Origin: Chryseobacterium cucumeris
Lineage (GTDB): Bacteria > Bacteroidota > Bacteroidia > Flavobacteriales > Weeksellaceae
Reading direction: 5' to 3'
DNA: 64,000 nucleotides
Assembly (NCBI RefSeq): GCF_016775705.1
Contig: NZ_CP068760.1
Location: forward strand, 1,798,001 to 1,862,000
Shown: one piece after another, positions 25,298 to 34,241 of the stretch
How positions within the stretch are numbered: the first letter of the stretch is position 1
Layout of the letters: each line of letters opens with the position of its first letter
Translations under genes and position numbers: made by a program
Notes under the pieces: model-generated
Database searches by the model: none
What the model saw: the letters and a program-made list of their open reading frames with translations, nothing else
What the model was told of the DNA's origin: nothing

Positions 25298-25387
25298 ATG
25301 CCAAGCGGAAAGAAAAGAAAAAGACACAAGGTTGCGACTCACAAAAGAAAGAAAAGGAGAAGAGCAAACAGACATAAGAAAAAATAA
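25298..25387 (+). CDS. 29-residue highly basic protein, possible small ribosomal protein
   Basis: ATG at 25298, stop at 25387: a 29-residue peptide, MPSGKKRKRHKVATHKRKKR followed by RRANRHKKK. More than half the residues are Lys, Arg or His. I recognise it as a peptide of the kind found beside rng in flavobacteria. Composition and size resemble the tiny rRNA-binding proteins Thx and bL34-type proteins, so a ribosomal role is likely but not shown. It ends before a terminator-like hairpin and lies about 235 bp upstream of rng. Confidence 0.75.
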   Translation: MPSGKKRKRHKVATHKRKKRRRANRHKKK

Positions 25388-25417
25388 TCTCTTTTTCTCG
25401 AGATTTACAATATAATA

Positions 25418-25468
25418 ATATAGTTGGTGGATTTAAATTTTTAAAGTTCACTAACTATATTTTTGTTT
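25418..25468 (+). terminator. Long hairpin between the small basic gene and rng
   Basis: Arms ATATAGTT...TTTAAA and TTTAAA...AACTATAT (25418-25460) followed by TTTTTG. It is a plausible terminator for the HU/basic-protein unit and, being in the 5' region of rng, could also take part in RNase autoregulation. Confidence 0.6.
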
Positions 25469-25622
25469 GCAACTATAAGATTCCGCGGAAAACGGAGGGT
25501 TTCAAATATTATTTTAATAAAAATATAATGGTTTTCATTCAAAATCCTTATATTTAATAGATGAATTAATCGATAAAAAACATCCACTTCCTATAATCTT
25601 AACAATTTTATCTTATTAAAAA

Positions 25623-27182
25623 ATGAAGAAAGAACTAATAGTTTCGCATGAAGATGATCTTACAAAGATTGCGCTGCTGGAAGACGGAAGACTATGTGAA
25701 CTTCATGAGCAAGAAGACAAAAGCGATTTTATAGTTGGAGATCTGTTTATAGGAAAAGTAAAAAAACTTGCCCCAAACCTGAATGCAGCATTCGTCAATA
25801 TCGGATATGACAAAGATGCATTTCTGCATTATCAGGATCTGGGACCTCAGTATCTTACGTACAGAAAGTTTTTAAAAGATACTATTTCTAAAAAACAAAG
25901 CACTTCGAGCTTAAAAAATTTCGAGATACAACCCGAAATAGACAAAAACGGAACGGTAGACAAAGTAATTGCCAAGGACGATCTTGTTCTGTTACAAATT
26001 ACCAAAGAACCTATTTCTACCAAAGGTCCAAGAATTTCTACCCAGATTTCATTAACAGGACGTTTCCTGGTTTTAATTCCTTTTGACAATAAAGTTTCTA
26101 TTTCCAAAAAAATCAGAAGCTCTGAGGAAAAAGAAAGACTGAGAACCCTTATCGACAGTATTAAGCCTGAAGGATTCGGAGTGATCATCAGAACAGTGGC
26201 AGAAGGAAAAAAAGTAGCCGACCTGCATAATGACATGAACCAGCTGGTTCAGAAATGGGAAAGTACTTTCAAAAACATCCAGAGAAATAAAGTTCCGTCT
26301 AAAGTTTTAAGCGAAGAAGACAAAGCTTCAGCTATTTTAAGAGACAATTTTAATCAGGACTTCGTCAATATCATTTGCGATGATGAGCAAATGGTGAACG
26401 AAATGAAAAATTACATTGAAGTAATTGCCCCTGAAAAGAAAAATATTGTCCAGTTTTATGATTCCCATATTCCACTTCTGGAATATTACAATGTTGAAAA
26501 ACAGCTTAAACAGAGCTTCGGAAAACACGTCAACATTCCGAGTTCCAAAGGAGCCTATCTTGTTATTGAGCACACAGAAGCACTTCACGTAGTGGACGTC
26601 AACTCCGGAAACAATATTACAACCGGAGCAGCTGTCAACAAAGAGCATGCACTGAAAGTGAACAAAATGGCTGCTACAGAAATCGCAAGACAACTTCGCC
26701 TCCGCGATATGGGAGGGATCATCGTTATCGATTTCATAGATATGCCGAATTCTGATCACAGAAGAGATCTTTACGAGCATCTTAAAGAGGAAATGAAGCG
26801 CGACAAAGCACGCCACAAAATCCTTCCTCCAAGTAAATTTGGTCTGATCCAGATCACCAGACAGAGAAACCGTCCGGAAAAACAGATCGACACCAAAGAA
26901 GAAAACCCGAACAAAGACGGAGAAATTGTAGCTCCTATTGTTATCGTAGAAAGAATGGGTGAAACCTTAAGAAATATCCTGCAGAAAGAAAAAGGAAAAA
27001 TCTACCTGCACGTACACCCATTTGTGGAAGCCTACCTTACAAAAGGCATTAAAAGTATCCAGATGAAATGGTTTATCAAATACAAAAAGTGGGTAACCAT
27101 TGTTCCAAGGGATTCTTTTAAATATTTAGAATACAAAATCTACAATGCCAAAAAAGAAGAATTGATAGAATTCTCTAATTAA
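25623..27182 (+). CDS. rng: Ribonuclease E/G family endoribonuclease
   Basis: 519 residues. S1-type RNA-binding region at about 37-130 (GDLFIGKVKKLAPNLNAAFVNIG). DNase I-like catalytic core with the two metal-binding aspartates in VVDVNSG (Asp325) and IVIDFIDM (Asp370). It processes rRNA precursors and turns over mRNA. The CPxC zinc-link that joins subunits in E. coli RNase E/G is absent: after the ITRQRNRP segment (411-418) the chain runs into ENPNKDGEIVAPI. The long C-terminal scaffold of RNase E is also absent. Confidence 0.93.
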   Translation: MKKELIVSHEDDLTKIALLEDGRLCELHEQEDKSDFIVGDLFIGKVKKLAPNLNAAFVNIGYDKDAFLHYQDLGPQYLTYRKFLKDTISKKQSTSSLKNFEIQPEIDKNGTVDKVIAKDDLVLLQITKEPISTKGPRISTQISLTGRFLVLIPFDNKVSISKKIRSSEEKERLRTLIDSIKPEGFGVIIRTVAEGKKVADLHNDMNQLVQKWESTFKNIQRNKVPSKVLSEEDKASAILRDNFNQDFVNIICDDEQMVNEMKNYIEVIAPEKKNIVQFYDSHIPLLEYYNVEKQLKQSFGKHVNIPSSKGAYLVIEHTEALHVVDVNSGNNITTGAAVNKEHALKVNKMAATEIARQLRLRDMGGIIVIDFIDMPNSDHRRDLYEHLKEEMKRDKARHKILPPSKFGLIQITRQRNRPEKQIDTKEENPNKDGEIVAPIVIVERMGETLRNILQKEKGKIYLHVHPFVEAYLTKGIKSIQMKWFIKYKKWVTIVPRDSFKYLEYKIYNAKKEELIEFSN

Positions 27183-27187
27183 AAAAT

Positions 27188-27220
27188 TTAAAACCTTCAG
27201 TTTTCTGGAGGTTTTTTTAT
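27188..27220 (+). terminator. Terminator after rng
   Basis: AAACCTTCAG-TTTT-CTGGAGGTTT followed by T residues. Confidence 0.8.
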
Positions 27221-27240
27221 TACCTTTCTTGCTATAAGTT

Positions 27241-27297
27241 TCGGCTAAAGCCAATAGATGTTTTTTGTTTATGTAGGCGGGCTAAAGCCCACCCCTA
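27241..27297. repeat. GC-rich dispersed repeat-like hairpins (GGCTAAAGCC type)
   Basis: CGGCTAAAGCC and GGCGGGCTAAAGCCCACCCC lie 25 bp apart, each a short hairpin around TAAA, in otherwise AT-rich DNA. They look like a REP-type intergenic element. No second copy was found in this window. Confidence 0.4.
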
Positions 27298-27315
27298 TTG
27301 AATTTTAACAGCAAG

Positions 27316-27357
27316 ATCTTTTATCTTTTATCTTTTATCTTTTATCTTTTATCTTTA
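27316..27357. repeat. Heptanucleotide tandem repeat before the OsmC gene
   Basis: Five exact copies of ATCTTTT plus a sixth with a changed last base, ending 5 bp before the osmC-like ATG. Confidence 0.85.
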
Positions 27358-27361
27358 AAAT

Positions 27362-27829
27362 ATGAAAAATCACCATTACAAAATTACCATCCAGTGGACG
27401 GGAAACCAGGGAACAGGAACCAGCGGTTACAGAGATTACGGGAGAAGCCATACTATTTCAGCAGAGAATAAAGTTGTGATTGAAGGATCATCTGATCCGG
27501 CATTCCGTGGCGACCGGACGAAATATAATCCTGAAGAAATGTTTTTATCTTCACTTTCTTCCTGTCACATGCTTTGGTACCTTCATTTCTGTTCTGAAGC
27601 AGGCATTATTGTTACAGATTACACTGACGAAGCAACGGGCATCATGGCAGAGACAGCCGGTGGCAGCGGCCACTTCACAGAAGTAACTTTGCATCCTAAG
27701 GTAACTGTTGCAGCAGAATCCATGAAAGAAAAAGCAGAACAGCTTCATCATAAAGCCAACGAATATTGTTTCATTGCCAATTCCGTCAATTTTCCGGTAC
27801 AACATCTCCCTGTTATTTCAGTTAAATAA
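27362..27829 (+). CDS. OsmC/Ohr-family peroxiredoxin
   Basis: 155 residues with the two redox cysteines of the family, Cys68 (SLSSCHM) and Cys136 (NEYCFIAN), in the usual spacing. These proteins reduce organic hydroperoxides. The N-terminal GRSHTISAENKVVIEGSSDPAFRGD is typical of the YhfA-like/OsmC subgroup found in Bacteroidota. Monocistronic. Its translation start follows a heptanucleotide repeat, so leader length may vary between strains. Confidence 0.88.
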   Translation: MKNHHYKITIQWTGNQGTGTSGYRDYGRSHTISAENKVVIEGSSDPAFRGDRTKYNPEEMFLSSLSSCHMLWYLHFCSEAGIIVTDYTDEATGIMAETAGGSGHFTEVTLHPKVTVAAESMKEKAEQLHHKANEYCFIANSVNFPVQHLPVISVK

Positions 27830-27921
27830 TTACCCTGTCAGATTAAGGGTTTAAAGCTTTAAATCCTGATATTTCACAGGTTAATTAATGTTAAGGCATT
27901 TATTTCTTCGAGATATATTGC

Positions 27922-27929
27922 TAAATTTG
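27922..27929 (+). promoter_or_regulatory. Promoter -7 box of the Nudix gene
   Basis: TAAATTTG ends only 4 nt before the ATG at 27934. With normal spacing transcription would start at or next to the A of ATG, so the mRNA may be leaderless. Confidence 0.55.
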
Positions 27930-27933
27930 AGCT

Positions 27934-28563
27934 ATGGAAAATTTTGGAAAAGATTTATTGAGAAAAATAAAAAGCGTGGAACTTCCCGGTGAACACGCCC
28001 ATGGAGTATTTTCACCTCCCTACCGCCCCGTTTTTACGTATGATGAAGTATTGTCAAAGAATCCCAAATTTGCGGCGGTTAATATTGTTTTATATCTGAA
28101 AGACAACGAGTGGTATTTTCCATTGATCCAAAGGACGATTAATGAACACGACAGACACAGCGGACAGATATCTCTGCCCGGAGGAAAGCGTGAGGAAATG
28201 GACAGGGATTTTGCTGAAACGGCAGTTCGGGAAACCTCCGAAGAAATCGGAATAGATAAACATTATGTAAGAATCATCAGGGAAATGTCTCCGATTTATA
28301 TTCCACCAAGCAATTTTTATGTCTATCCCTATATTTCTTATACAATAAAGAATCCTGCTTTCGTTCTTCAACAGACGGAAGCTGTGGAAACCATAGAATT
28401 TCCGATCACTTCCTTTTTAAACCTGTCGGACACCCCGGAAATCATGGCTTTGCCAAGTGCAGGCGGACATGAAGTGCCCGTGATTAATTTCAACGGATAC
28501 ATTATCTGGGGAGCTACAGCGATGATATTAAGTGAATTCAGTCAGTTGCTGAAAAAAATGTAA
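27934..28563 (+). CDS. Nudix hydrolase, NudL-like CoA diphosphatase
   Basis: 209 residues. The Nudix box at 83-107 reads GGKREEM-D-(8)-RETSEEIGI. The Asp and the spacing of eight to RE match the NudL/CoA-pyrophosphatase subgroup rather than the canonical GX5EX7REUXEEXGU. SGQISLPGG just before it is the CoA-diphosphatase signature. The expected reaction is hydrolysis of CoA to 3',5'-ADP and phosphopantetheine. It is the first gene of a same-strand run with the acyltransferase (27 bp gap), a lipoprotein and mpl. Confidence 0.88.
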   Translation: MENFGKDLLRKIKSVELPGEHAHGVFSPPYRPVFTYDEVLSKNPKFAAVNIVLYLKDNEWYFPLIQRTINEHDRHSGQISLPGGKREEMDRDFAETAVRETSEEIGIDKHYVRIIREMSPIYIPPSNFYVYPYISYTIKNPAFVLQQTEAVETIEFPITSFLNLSDTPEIMALPSAGGHEVPVINFNGYIIWGATAMILSEFSQLLKKM

Positions 28564-28590
28564 CTTTGCACTACCGTGTTTAATTGAGAG

Positions 28591-29397
28591 ATGGCGAAGA
28601 AAAATATTTTCACCGATGCATTCGGAACTCCTTATTTTTTGAAAAGGTTTATTATTTTTATTTTAGGAATTGTATCTTACAGAAGATTCAATGGCTTTAA
28701 TAAGTTAAAAATAACCGGTACAGAACACCTTGTGGATCTTCCGGACTCTAACGTACTGTTTGTATCCAACCATCAGACCTATTTTGCAGATGTGGCGGCC
28801 ATGTACCATGCCTTCTGTGCTGTGAACAACGGATATCTCAATACAATAAAAAACCCGATCTATCTTTTGAATCCGAAGATCGATTTTTACTATGTGGCAG
28901 CAGAGGAAACCATGAACAAAGGTATTCTTCCCAAAATTTTCAAAATTGCAGGAGCTGTAACGGTAAAAAGAACATGGAGATCTGAAGGGAAAAATGTCAA
29001 CAGAATGGTAGACATGAGCGAGGTAGATAATATTATGAAAGCATTGGACAATGGCTGGGTAGCTACTTTCCCTCAAGGAACTACATCGGCTTTTGCACAG
29101 GGACGAAGAGGAACTGCCAAACTGGTAAAAAATCAGCGTCCTATTGTAATTCCAATCAAAATAAACGGATTCAGAAGAGCTTTTGATAAAAAAGGACTCC
29201 GCGTAAAGGTAACCGGTGTAAAACCTACGATGGAATTCAAAGCTCCTTTGGATATTGATTATGATAATGAAAAAGCACCGGAAATTTTATTGAAAATTAT
29301 GACTGCCATTGAGCAGACAGAAGATTTCAATCTATTACACAGTTATGATGAAGAACTTAAAGCTAAAAAATTAGAACAAAAGGACTCAAATAATTAA
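28591..29397 (+). CDS. 1-acyl-sn-glycerol-3-phosphate acyltransferase (PlsC family)
   Basis: 268 residues. The acyltransferase block I is SNHQTYFAD (His then Asp; one residue longer than the classic HX4D) and block III is FPQGTT, the PEGT equivalent. It uses acyl-ACP or acyl-CoA to make phosphatidic acid at the inner membrane. A hydrophobic segment near residues 17-30 probably anchors it. It follows the Nudix gene by 27 bp and precedes a lipoprotein gene by 16 bp. Confidence 0.87.
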   Translation: MAKKNIFTDAFGTPYFLKRFIIFILGIVSYRRFNGFNKLKITGTEHLVDLPDSNVLFVSNHQTYFADVAAMYHAFCAVNNGYLNTIKNPIYLLNPKIDFYYVAAEETMNKGILPKIFKIAGAVTVKRTWRSEGKNVNRMVDMSEVDNIMKALDNGWVATFPQGTTSAFAQGRRGTAKLVKNQRPIVIPIKINGFRRAFDKKGLRVKVTGVKPTMEFKAPLDIDYDNEKAPEILLKIMTAIEQTEDFNLLHSYDEELKAKKLEQKDSNN

Positions 29398-29413
29398 AGT
29401 AAATAGAAAAATT

Positions 29414-29851
29414 ATGAAAAAAATACTTGGAGTATTATTCGCAATCATAGTATTAGTTTCATGCAACAGCCAGAAAGTATATTCGGATTTTGATATCAGT
29501 TATTCGAAAAGCGGAGGCTTTGCTCCTGTATATGAAAATCTTCTGATCAAAGGGAATAATGTACACTACTCTTTTGAAGGCCAGGGAAAAAAATATAAAC
29601 AGGATTTTAAAATTTCAGATGAAGATTTAAAGAAACTGGATCAGGTTCTTTCTCAGAATAATTTCAGAAGAATACAGGAAGACCGTAAAAAATTGTACGA
29701 CAATATTTCAACGTCCATCAATGTCAAGAAAGGTCCCAATGAAGGCAGTAAATCGGATGCGAGTATGATCATTCCGAATTATCAGACCAATTGGAACAAT
29801 ATTCTTGAAGCTTTCCAGCAGATCATTAATATTAATGTTAAAAAACAGTAA
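29414..29851 (+). CDS. Lipoprotein of unknown function
   Basis: 145 residues with a lipoprotein signal (MKKILGVLFAIIVLVSC, Cys17). The mature part (about 125 residues) is predicted alpha/beta and shows no known motif. It sits in a compact operon, 16 bp after the acyltransferase and 6 bp before mpl. Confidence 0.75.
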   Translation: MKKILGVLFAIIVLVSCNSQKVYSDFDISYSKSGGFAPVYENLLIKGNNVHYSFEGQGKKYKQDFKISDEDLKKLDQVLSQNNFRRIQEDRKKLYDNISTSINVKKGPNEGSKSDASMIIPNYQTNWNNILEAFQQIININVKKQ

Positions 29852-29857
29852 ATACAA

Positions 29858-31195
29858 TTGAAAACCCACTTCATTGCCATTGGCGGAAGCGCCATGCATA
29901 ATCTCGCCATCGCATTAAAAGACAAAGGATATCAGGTTACAGGTTCTGATGATGCTATTTTTGAGCCTTCAAAAACCCGTTTGGAAAAGAAAGGAATTCT
30001 GCCTCAGGAAATGGGCTGGTTCCCGGAAAAGATTACTCCGGATATTGATGCTGTTATTCTCGGGATGCATGCCCACCAGGATAATCCTGAGCTGGCAAGA
30101 GCAAAAGAACTGGGCCTGAAAATATATTCTTATCCTGAATTCCTGTACGAACAGTCTAAAAACAAGACAAGAGTTGTTATTGCAGGATCACATGGTAAAA
30201 CAACCATTACGTCAATGATTCTCCACGTTTTGAATTTCCATCAGAAAGATGTGGACTTCATGGTAGGTGCGCAGCTTGAAGGTTTCGACTGTATGGTAAA
30301 ACTGACTCAGGATAATGATTTCATGGTACTGGAAGGTGATGAATACCTTTCCTCTCCTATTGATCTACGTTCTAAGTTTTTACTGTATCAGCCGAATATT
30401 GCTTTAATGAGCGGCATTGCATGGGATCACATCAATGTATTCAAAACATTTGATGATTATATTGATCAGTTCAGAAAGTTTGTGGCAAGCATTACGGCAG
30501 GCGGAGTTCTTGTGTATAATGAAGAAGATCCGGAAGTAGTGAAAGTAGTGGAAAATGCAGAAAATTATTTCAGAAAAATCCCTTACAAAACTCCTGAATA
30601 CGAAATCAATAATGGTAAAGTATATTTAAAAACTGAAATGGGAGATGTTCCGCTTTCTGTTTTTGGAGCACACAACCTGCTGAACCTTGAAGGAGCAAGA
30701 CATATCTGCCAGCAGTTGGGAATTATGGATGAAGATTTCTATGAGGCGATCATGAGCTTCAAAGGAGCATCAAAACGTCTTGAAAAAGTGGAAAGAGAAG
30801 ATAAGGGAATTCTTTACAAAGATTTTGCCCATGCACCAAGTAAGGTAAAGGCTGCGGTAAAAGCCTTTGCCGAGCAATTTAAAAATAATAAGAAATACGG
30901 ATTCCTGGAGCTTCATACCTATTCCAGCTTAAATCCTGCTTTCCTTGAGCAGTATGACCACGCCATGGATGGTTTGGAGGAAGCCATTGTTTTCTATTCT
31001 GAAGATGCTTTGAAGATTAAAAGAATGGAACCTATATCTCCTGAATTCATCAAGCAAAAATTCAGAAATGACAATTTAAAGGTTTTCACCAATGCTGAAG
31101 ATCTGCATGCTTACTGGAATACATTAGATAAAACAGATGGTGTTTATCTCATGATGAGCTCCGGAAATTTTGGTGGATTAGACTTAACAAAATAA
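29858..31195 (+). CDS. mpl: UDP-N-acetylmuramate:L-Ala-gamma-D-Glu-meso-DAP ligase
   Basis: 445 residues starting at a TTG codon; there is no nearby in-frame ATG before the conserved THFIAIGGSAMHNLA. Mur-ligase features: N-terminal Rossmann part, ATP-binding GSHGKTT near residue 107, and central and C-terminal ligase domains (FAHAPSKVKAAVKAF). It joins recycled murein tripeptide to UDP-MurNAc, so the cell recycles its wall and uses meso-DAP peptidoglycan. It ends in a strong terminator. Confidence 0.93.
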   Translation: MKTHFIAIGGSAMHNLAIALKDKGYQVTGSDDAIFEPSKTRLEKKGILPQEMGWFPEKITPDIDAVILGMHAHQDNPELARAKELGLKIYSYPEFLYEQSKNKTRVVIAGSHGKTTITSMILHVLNFHQKDVDFMVGAQLEGFDCMVKLTQDNDFMVLEGDEYLSSPIDLRSKFLLYQPNIALMSGIAWDHINVFKTFDDYIDQFRKFVASITAGGVLVYNEEDPEVVKVVENAENYFRKIPYKTPEYEINNGKVYLKTEMGDVPLSVFGAHNLLNLEGARHICQQLGIMDEDFYEAIMSFKGASKRLEKVEREDKGILYKDFAHAPSKVKAAVKAFAEQFKNNKKYGFLELHTYSSLNPAFLEQYDHAMDGLEEAIVFYSEDALKIKRMEPISPEFIKQKFRNDNLKVFTNAEDLHAYWNTLDKTDGVYLMMSSGNFGGLDLTK

Positions 31196-31232
31196 ATAAA
31201 AAGCTTCAGAAATTCAATCTGAAGCTTTTTTA
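31196..31232 (+). terminator. Terminator after mpl
   Basis: AAAAGCTTCAGA / TCTGAAGCTTTTTT hairpin. It is also usable by the convergent gene at 31242. Confidence 0.85.
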
Positions 31233-31241
31233 TTACGTATA

Positions 31242-31856
31242 CTAATTATCATTCAATTTTTTGTTATTGGTCAGTTCGATACTTTTTATGGAACCTATCG
31301 GAGCTATTTTTATCGTTTTATTTCCTTTAGCAAGATAAATATAATACATACTGTTGGATCCTATCAGATGTACCTGATCAAAGCTTTCATCTCCATAGTT
31401 TAATTTATAGTCATATTTAAGCTTATTCTCCTTGATCTTCCTGGTGAGCCCAAGACCTTCCCCCCATCCTATTCCTACAAAGAAAGACAATAACATCATG
31501 GCAAGAAATCTCACAAACATATTGGTAAAATGATTCTCAATAGCTTCTTTACTCATGTTTTCATGTTCTTTAAGAGATGCCATTTGTAATGCCCAACGTT
31601 TATTTTTATTAGCTTGTTTCGATAAAAAAGAGGGAAAAGCAAATGAAAATACAACAACCCCAATCAGGGCAATCAATATAATAGGATGAGCTGTTAAAGT
31701 AGCAATCGGACTTATCAGAATGTCCATGATTGTTGAATACTTGAGAATATTGATATTGATCTGATAGTAGAATACACTTTCTTTTAGTATTCCCATTATG
31801 ACGAGAAAAAGATATCCGAATGGAAGTGATCTCTGAATTCCTTCTGAATATTTCAT
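31242..31856 (-). CDS. Membrane protein of unknown function
   Basis: 204 residues with three hydrophobic segments: about 12-26, 55-75 (IILIALIGVVVFSFAFPSF) and 113-130 (FLAMMLLSFFVGIGWG). A soluble, beta-rich C-terminal domain of about 65 residues follows. No family recognised. The ATG at 31856 is the longest option; later starts at Met21 or Met44 are possible. Monocistronic and convergent with mpl. Confidence 0.65.
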   Translation of the reverse strand: MKYSEGIQRSLPFGYLFLVIMGILKESVFYYQININILKYSTIMDILISPIATLTAHPIILIALIGVVVFSFAFPSFLSKQANKNKRWALQMASLKEHENMSKEAIENHFTNMFVRFLAMMLLSFFVGIGWGEGLGLTRKIKENKLKYDYKLNYGDESFDQVHLIGSNSMYYIYLAKGNKTIKIAPIGSIKSIELTNNKKLNDN

Positions 31857-31930
31857 GGATATATTGGCTGGTTTTAGTTTTTATATTTCACGAAAATAGA
31901 AAATTACCAGCAAATGGAAAACATATGGAT

Positions 31931-32989
31931 CTACATTTCACATTCTTTGATCAGTTTCTTTAAAATTTCCTCTGTAGACTGTTCGCTGTACTGGTGAATA
32001 GACTGTCCCACCCAGATTCCTGCAAACTCTGGATTTTGCAGAGCTTTAGCTGCTTTTCGTAAGGCATTGGTCAGTTTGTTCTGATAAGGATATGGTAAAA
32101 TATATTCTGAATTTTCAACCGTTTCTATAAATTTGTTTTTCACTCCTCTTGCATACCGCCCGGAAAAGCTCTTCGTGAGAACAATTTCTTCTTCTCTTAC
32201 CCTTTTCAATCTTTCTTTTTCAAAAGGCAATAAAGCGCTTTCCTGAGAAGCCAGCAAAAGATTACCCACCTGAAAACCCTGGGCACCTAAGTCTTTAACG
32301 GCTTGTAATGTTTTTGCTCCATAAATTCCTCCCGCATAGATCAAAGGAACATTTACCTGATCGTAGATCTGTGACAATAAAGATAATCCTCCGATCTGAG
32401 GAATATTTTCAGATTCAAAACTACCTCTGTGGCCACCAGCTTCTATTCCCTGCACACAAATAATATCAATACCGGATTTTTCAAGCAACAAAGCTTCCTT
32501 CACAGAAGTACAGGTACCAATAAGAGTCACTCCGTTTTCATGTAATTTCTGAATACTTTTATCATCAAGATTTCCGAATGTAAAGCTTACAATTTTACAT
32601 CCTTCTTCAATAATGGCATCAACCTGTTCATGATAGCTGTTGACACTGATTTCTTCGATGTCGGGAAGATTTACTTCTATATTATTTTCTCTGGCCAGCT
32701 CTTCAATAAACTGCTTGGTTTTGCTATATTTTTCTTTTAAATCGTCCGTCACTTCAGGAATGTGATGGACAAATATATTGGCAGCAAACGGCTTATCAGT
32801 CAGTTCTTTTGTTTCCCTGATCAATTCCACAGAATGATCTGCCGAAAGATCAGCCAGTGCCAGTGATCCCAGACAGCCTGCTTTTGCAGCGGCAACAGCC
32901 ATTTGTACAGTACTTACCCCAAACATCGGAGCCTGAATGAGAGGATATTGTATTCCTAGTTTTTTACTGATTGTATCGGGCCAGAACAT
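31931..32989 (-). CDS. Nitronate monooxygenase (2-nitropropane dioxygenase family)
   Basis: A 352-residue FMN-dependent TIM-barrel protein. N-terminal PLIQAPMFGVSTVQMAVAAAKAG and the catalytic His in GIEAGGHRG are characteristic, as is the GIYGAKTLQAVKDLGAQGFQVG phosphate-binding segment. It oxidises alkyl nitronates, with a probable role in detoxifying propionate 3-nitronate. Full length for the class I enzymes. No partner gene is adjacent. Confidence 0.9.
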   Translation of the reverse strand: MFWPDTISKKLGIQYPLIQAPMFGVSTVQMAVAAAKAGCLGSLALADLSADHSVELIRETKELTDKPFAANIFVHHIPEVTDDLKEKYSKTKQFIEELARENNIEVNLPDIEEISVNSYHEQVDAIIEEGCKIVSFTFGNLDDKSIQKLHENGVTLIGTCTSVKEALLLEKSGIDIICVQGIEAGGHRGSFESENIPQIGGLSLLSQIYDQVNVPLIYAGGIYGAKTLQAVKDLGAQGFQVGNLLLASQESALLPFEKERLKRVREEEIVLTKSFSGRYARGVKNKFIETVENSEYILPYPYQNKLTNALRKAAKALQNPEFAGIWVGQSIHQYSEQSTEEILKKLIKECEM

Positions 32990-33158
32990 AAAAAATTATT
33001 TTAATTAAAAGGTACAAAAAATAAGAGCACCTCATTTTCAACAGGATATGATATTCCTCACCCTGAATGAAAATACAATTCCCACAGATCACACGAATGT
33101 CACAGATCGTAATCTGAACTAGTGAAAACTGCGGGAATATTTTGATTCTTTATTTTTA

Positions 33159-34034
33159 TTAAATATCTGCTACAGAATTTAGCATTTTTTGTTCCCATTC
33201 AGGATCTTTAGGATCAAAGAACAATCTTTTTCCAGTATCTAAAGAACGGACAACATTCATTTCATCTTCTGTCAGCTCAAAATCAAATACGTTAAAGTTT
33301 TCTTCAATTCTTGATGGTGTCACAGATTTTGGAATCACAACGAAACCTTCCTGAAGGTGCCATCTCAAGATTACCTGAGCTACGGTTTTACCATATTTTT
33401 CGGCAATAGCTTTCAGTTCAGGATTGCTTAAAAGATTAGCGTTACCATTTCCCAGCGGGCTCCATGGCTGTGTTATGATATTATTTTCTCTGTCATACAC
33501 CTGCAGTTCTTTCTGCTGAAATACAGGATGCAGCTCAATCTGATTGATAACCGGTAAAACAGTTGAATTTGCTTTTAATTCTTCAAGTTTTTCGACGGTA
33601 AAATTACATACTCCAATTGCTTTGATCTTCCCCTCCTGATAAAGCTCTTCCAAAGCTTTCCATGTTCCCAGAAAATCTCCATACGGCCAGTGGATAAGAT
33701 ACATATCAAGATAATCCATCTGTAATCTGTCCAATGTTCTCTGAAAAGCGCTTTTCGCCTTTTCGTATCCATGATCCTGAACCCATACTTTGGAGGTGAT
33801 AAACAGTTCGTCTCTGTTTACACCACTATTTTTTACGGCTGTACCTACTGCAGTTTCATTCTGATAAATAGCAGCGGTATCGATCATTCTATATCCTGTC
33901 TGAATAGCTTTGATTACTGCATTTTCACATTCTTTCAGATCTTCCATCTGCCATACTCCAAATCCTAAGGCCGGAATATCCACACCGTTATTTAATGTTA
34001 CCACAGGTTGTCCTGTATAGGTTTTCTTTTGCAT
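33159..34034 (-). CDS. Aldo/keto reductase
   Basis: 291 residues, with the catalytic tetrad visible as Asp52, Tyr57, Lys82 and His115 (IDTAAIYQNE, TSKVW, YLIHWP). The C-terminal NADPH-binding piece is VIPKSVTPSRIEENFNVFDF. It resembles the YvgN/2,5-diketo-gluconate reductase group, which reduces methylglyoxal and other aldehydes. Substrate not predictable. Monocistronic. Confidence 0.9.
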   Translation of the reverse strand: MQKKTYTGQPVVTLNNGVDIPALGFGVWQMEDLKECENAVIKAIQTGYRMIDTAAIYQNETAVGTAVKNSGVNRDELFITSKVWVQDHGYEKAKSAFQRTLDRLQMDYLDMYLIHWPYGDFLGTWKALEELYQEGKIKAIGVCNFTVEKLEELKANSTVLPVINQIELHPVFQQKELQVYDRENNIITQPWSPLGNGNANLLSNPELKAIAEKYGKTVAQVILRWHLQEGFVVIPKSVTPSRIEENFNVFDFELTEDEMNVVRSLDTGKRLFFDPKDPEWEQKMLNSVADI

Positions 34035-34160
34035 AAATCTTTATTTTAATGATTAATATAAAGTGATAAACAAATTTGCAATAAAAAATTGAAAATTCTG
34101 CCTACCATTTTTACTGTTTCTGTTAAAAAATTCTTATTCATAAGGTTTAAGATGATGTAT

Positions 34161-34213
34161 AAACTACCCGTCTTTTTGCTTCACAAAAATCCACCTCTTC
34201 AGAGAAGGGGAAT
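34161..34213. repeat. REP-like element, copy 1
   Basis: A degenerate copy, in the opposite orientation, of the element at 39979-40035: AAACTACCCGTC..., an A/T-rich middle, then CCACCTC...GAGAAGGGGAAT. Recognised by pairwise comparison of the two sites. Confidence 0.5.
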
Positions 34214-34241
34214 GTCTGTAGTCGATAAAACCTACTATGTT

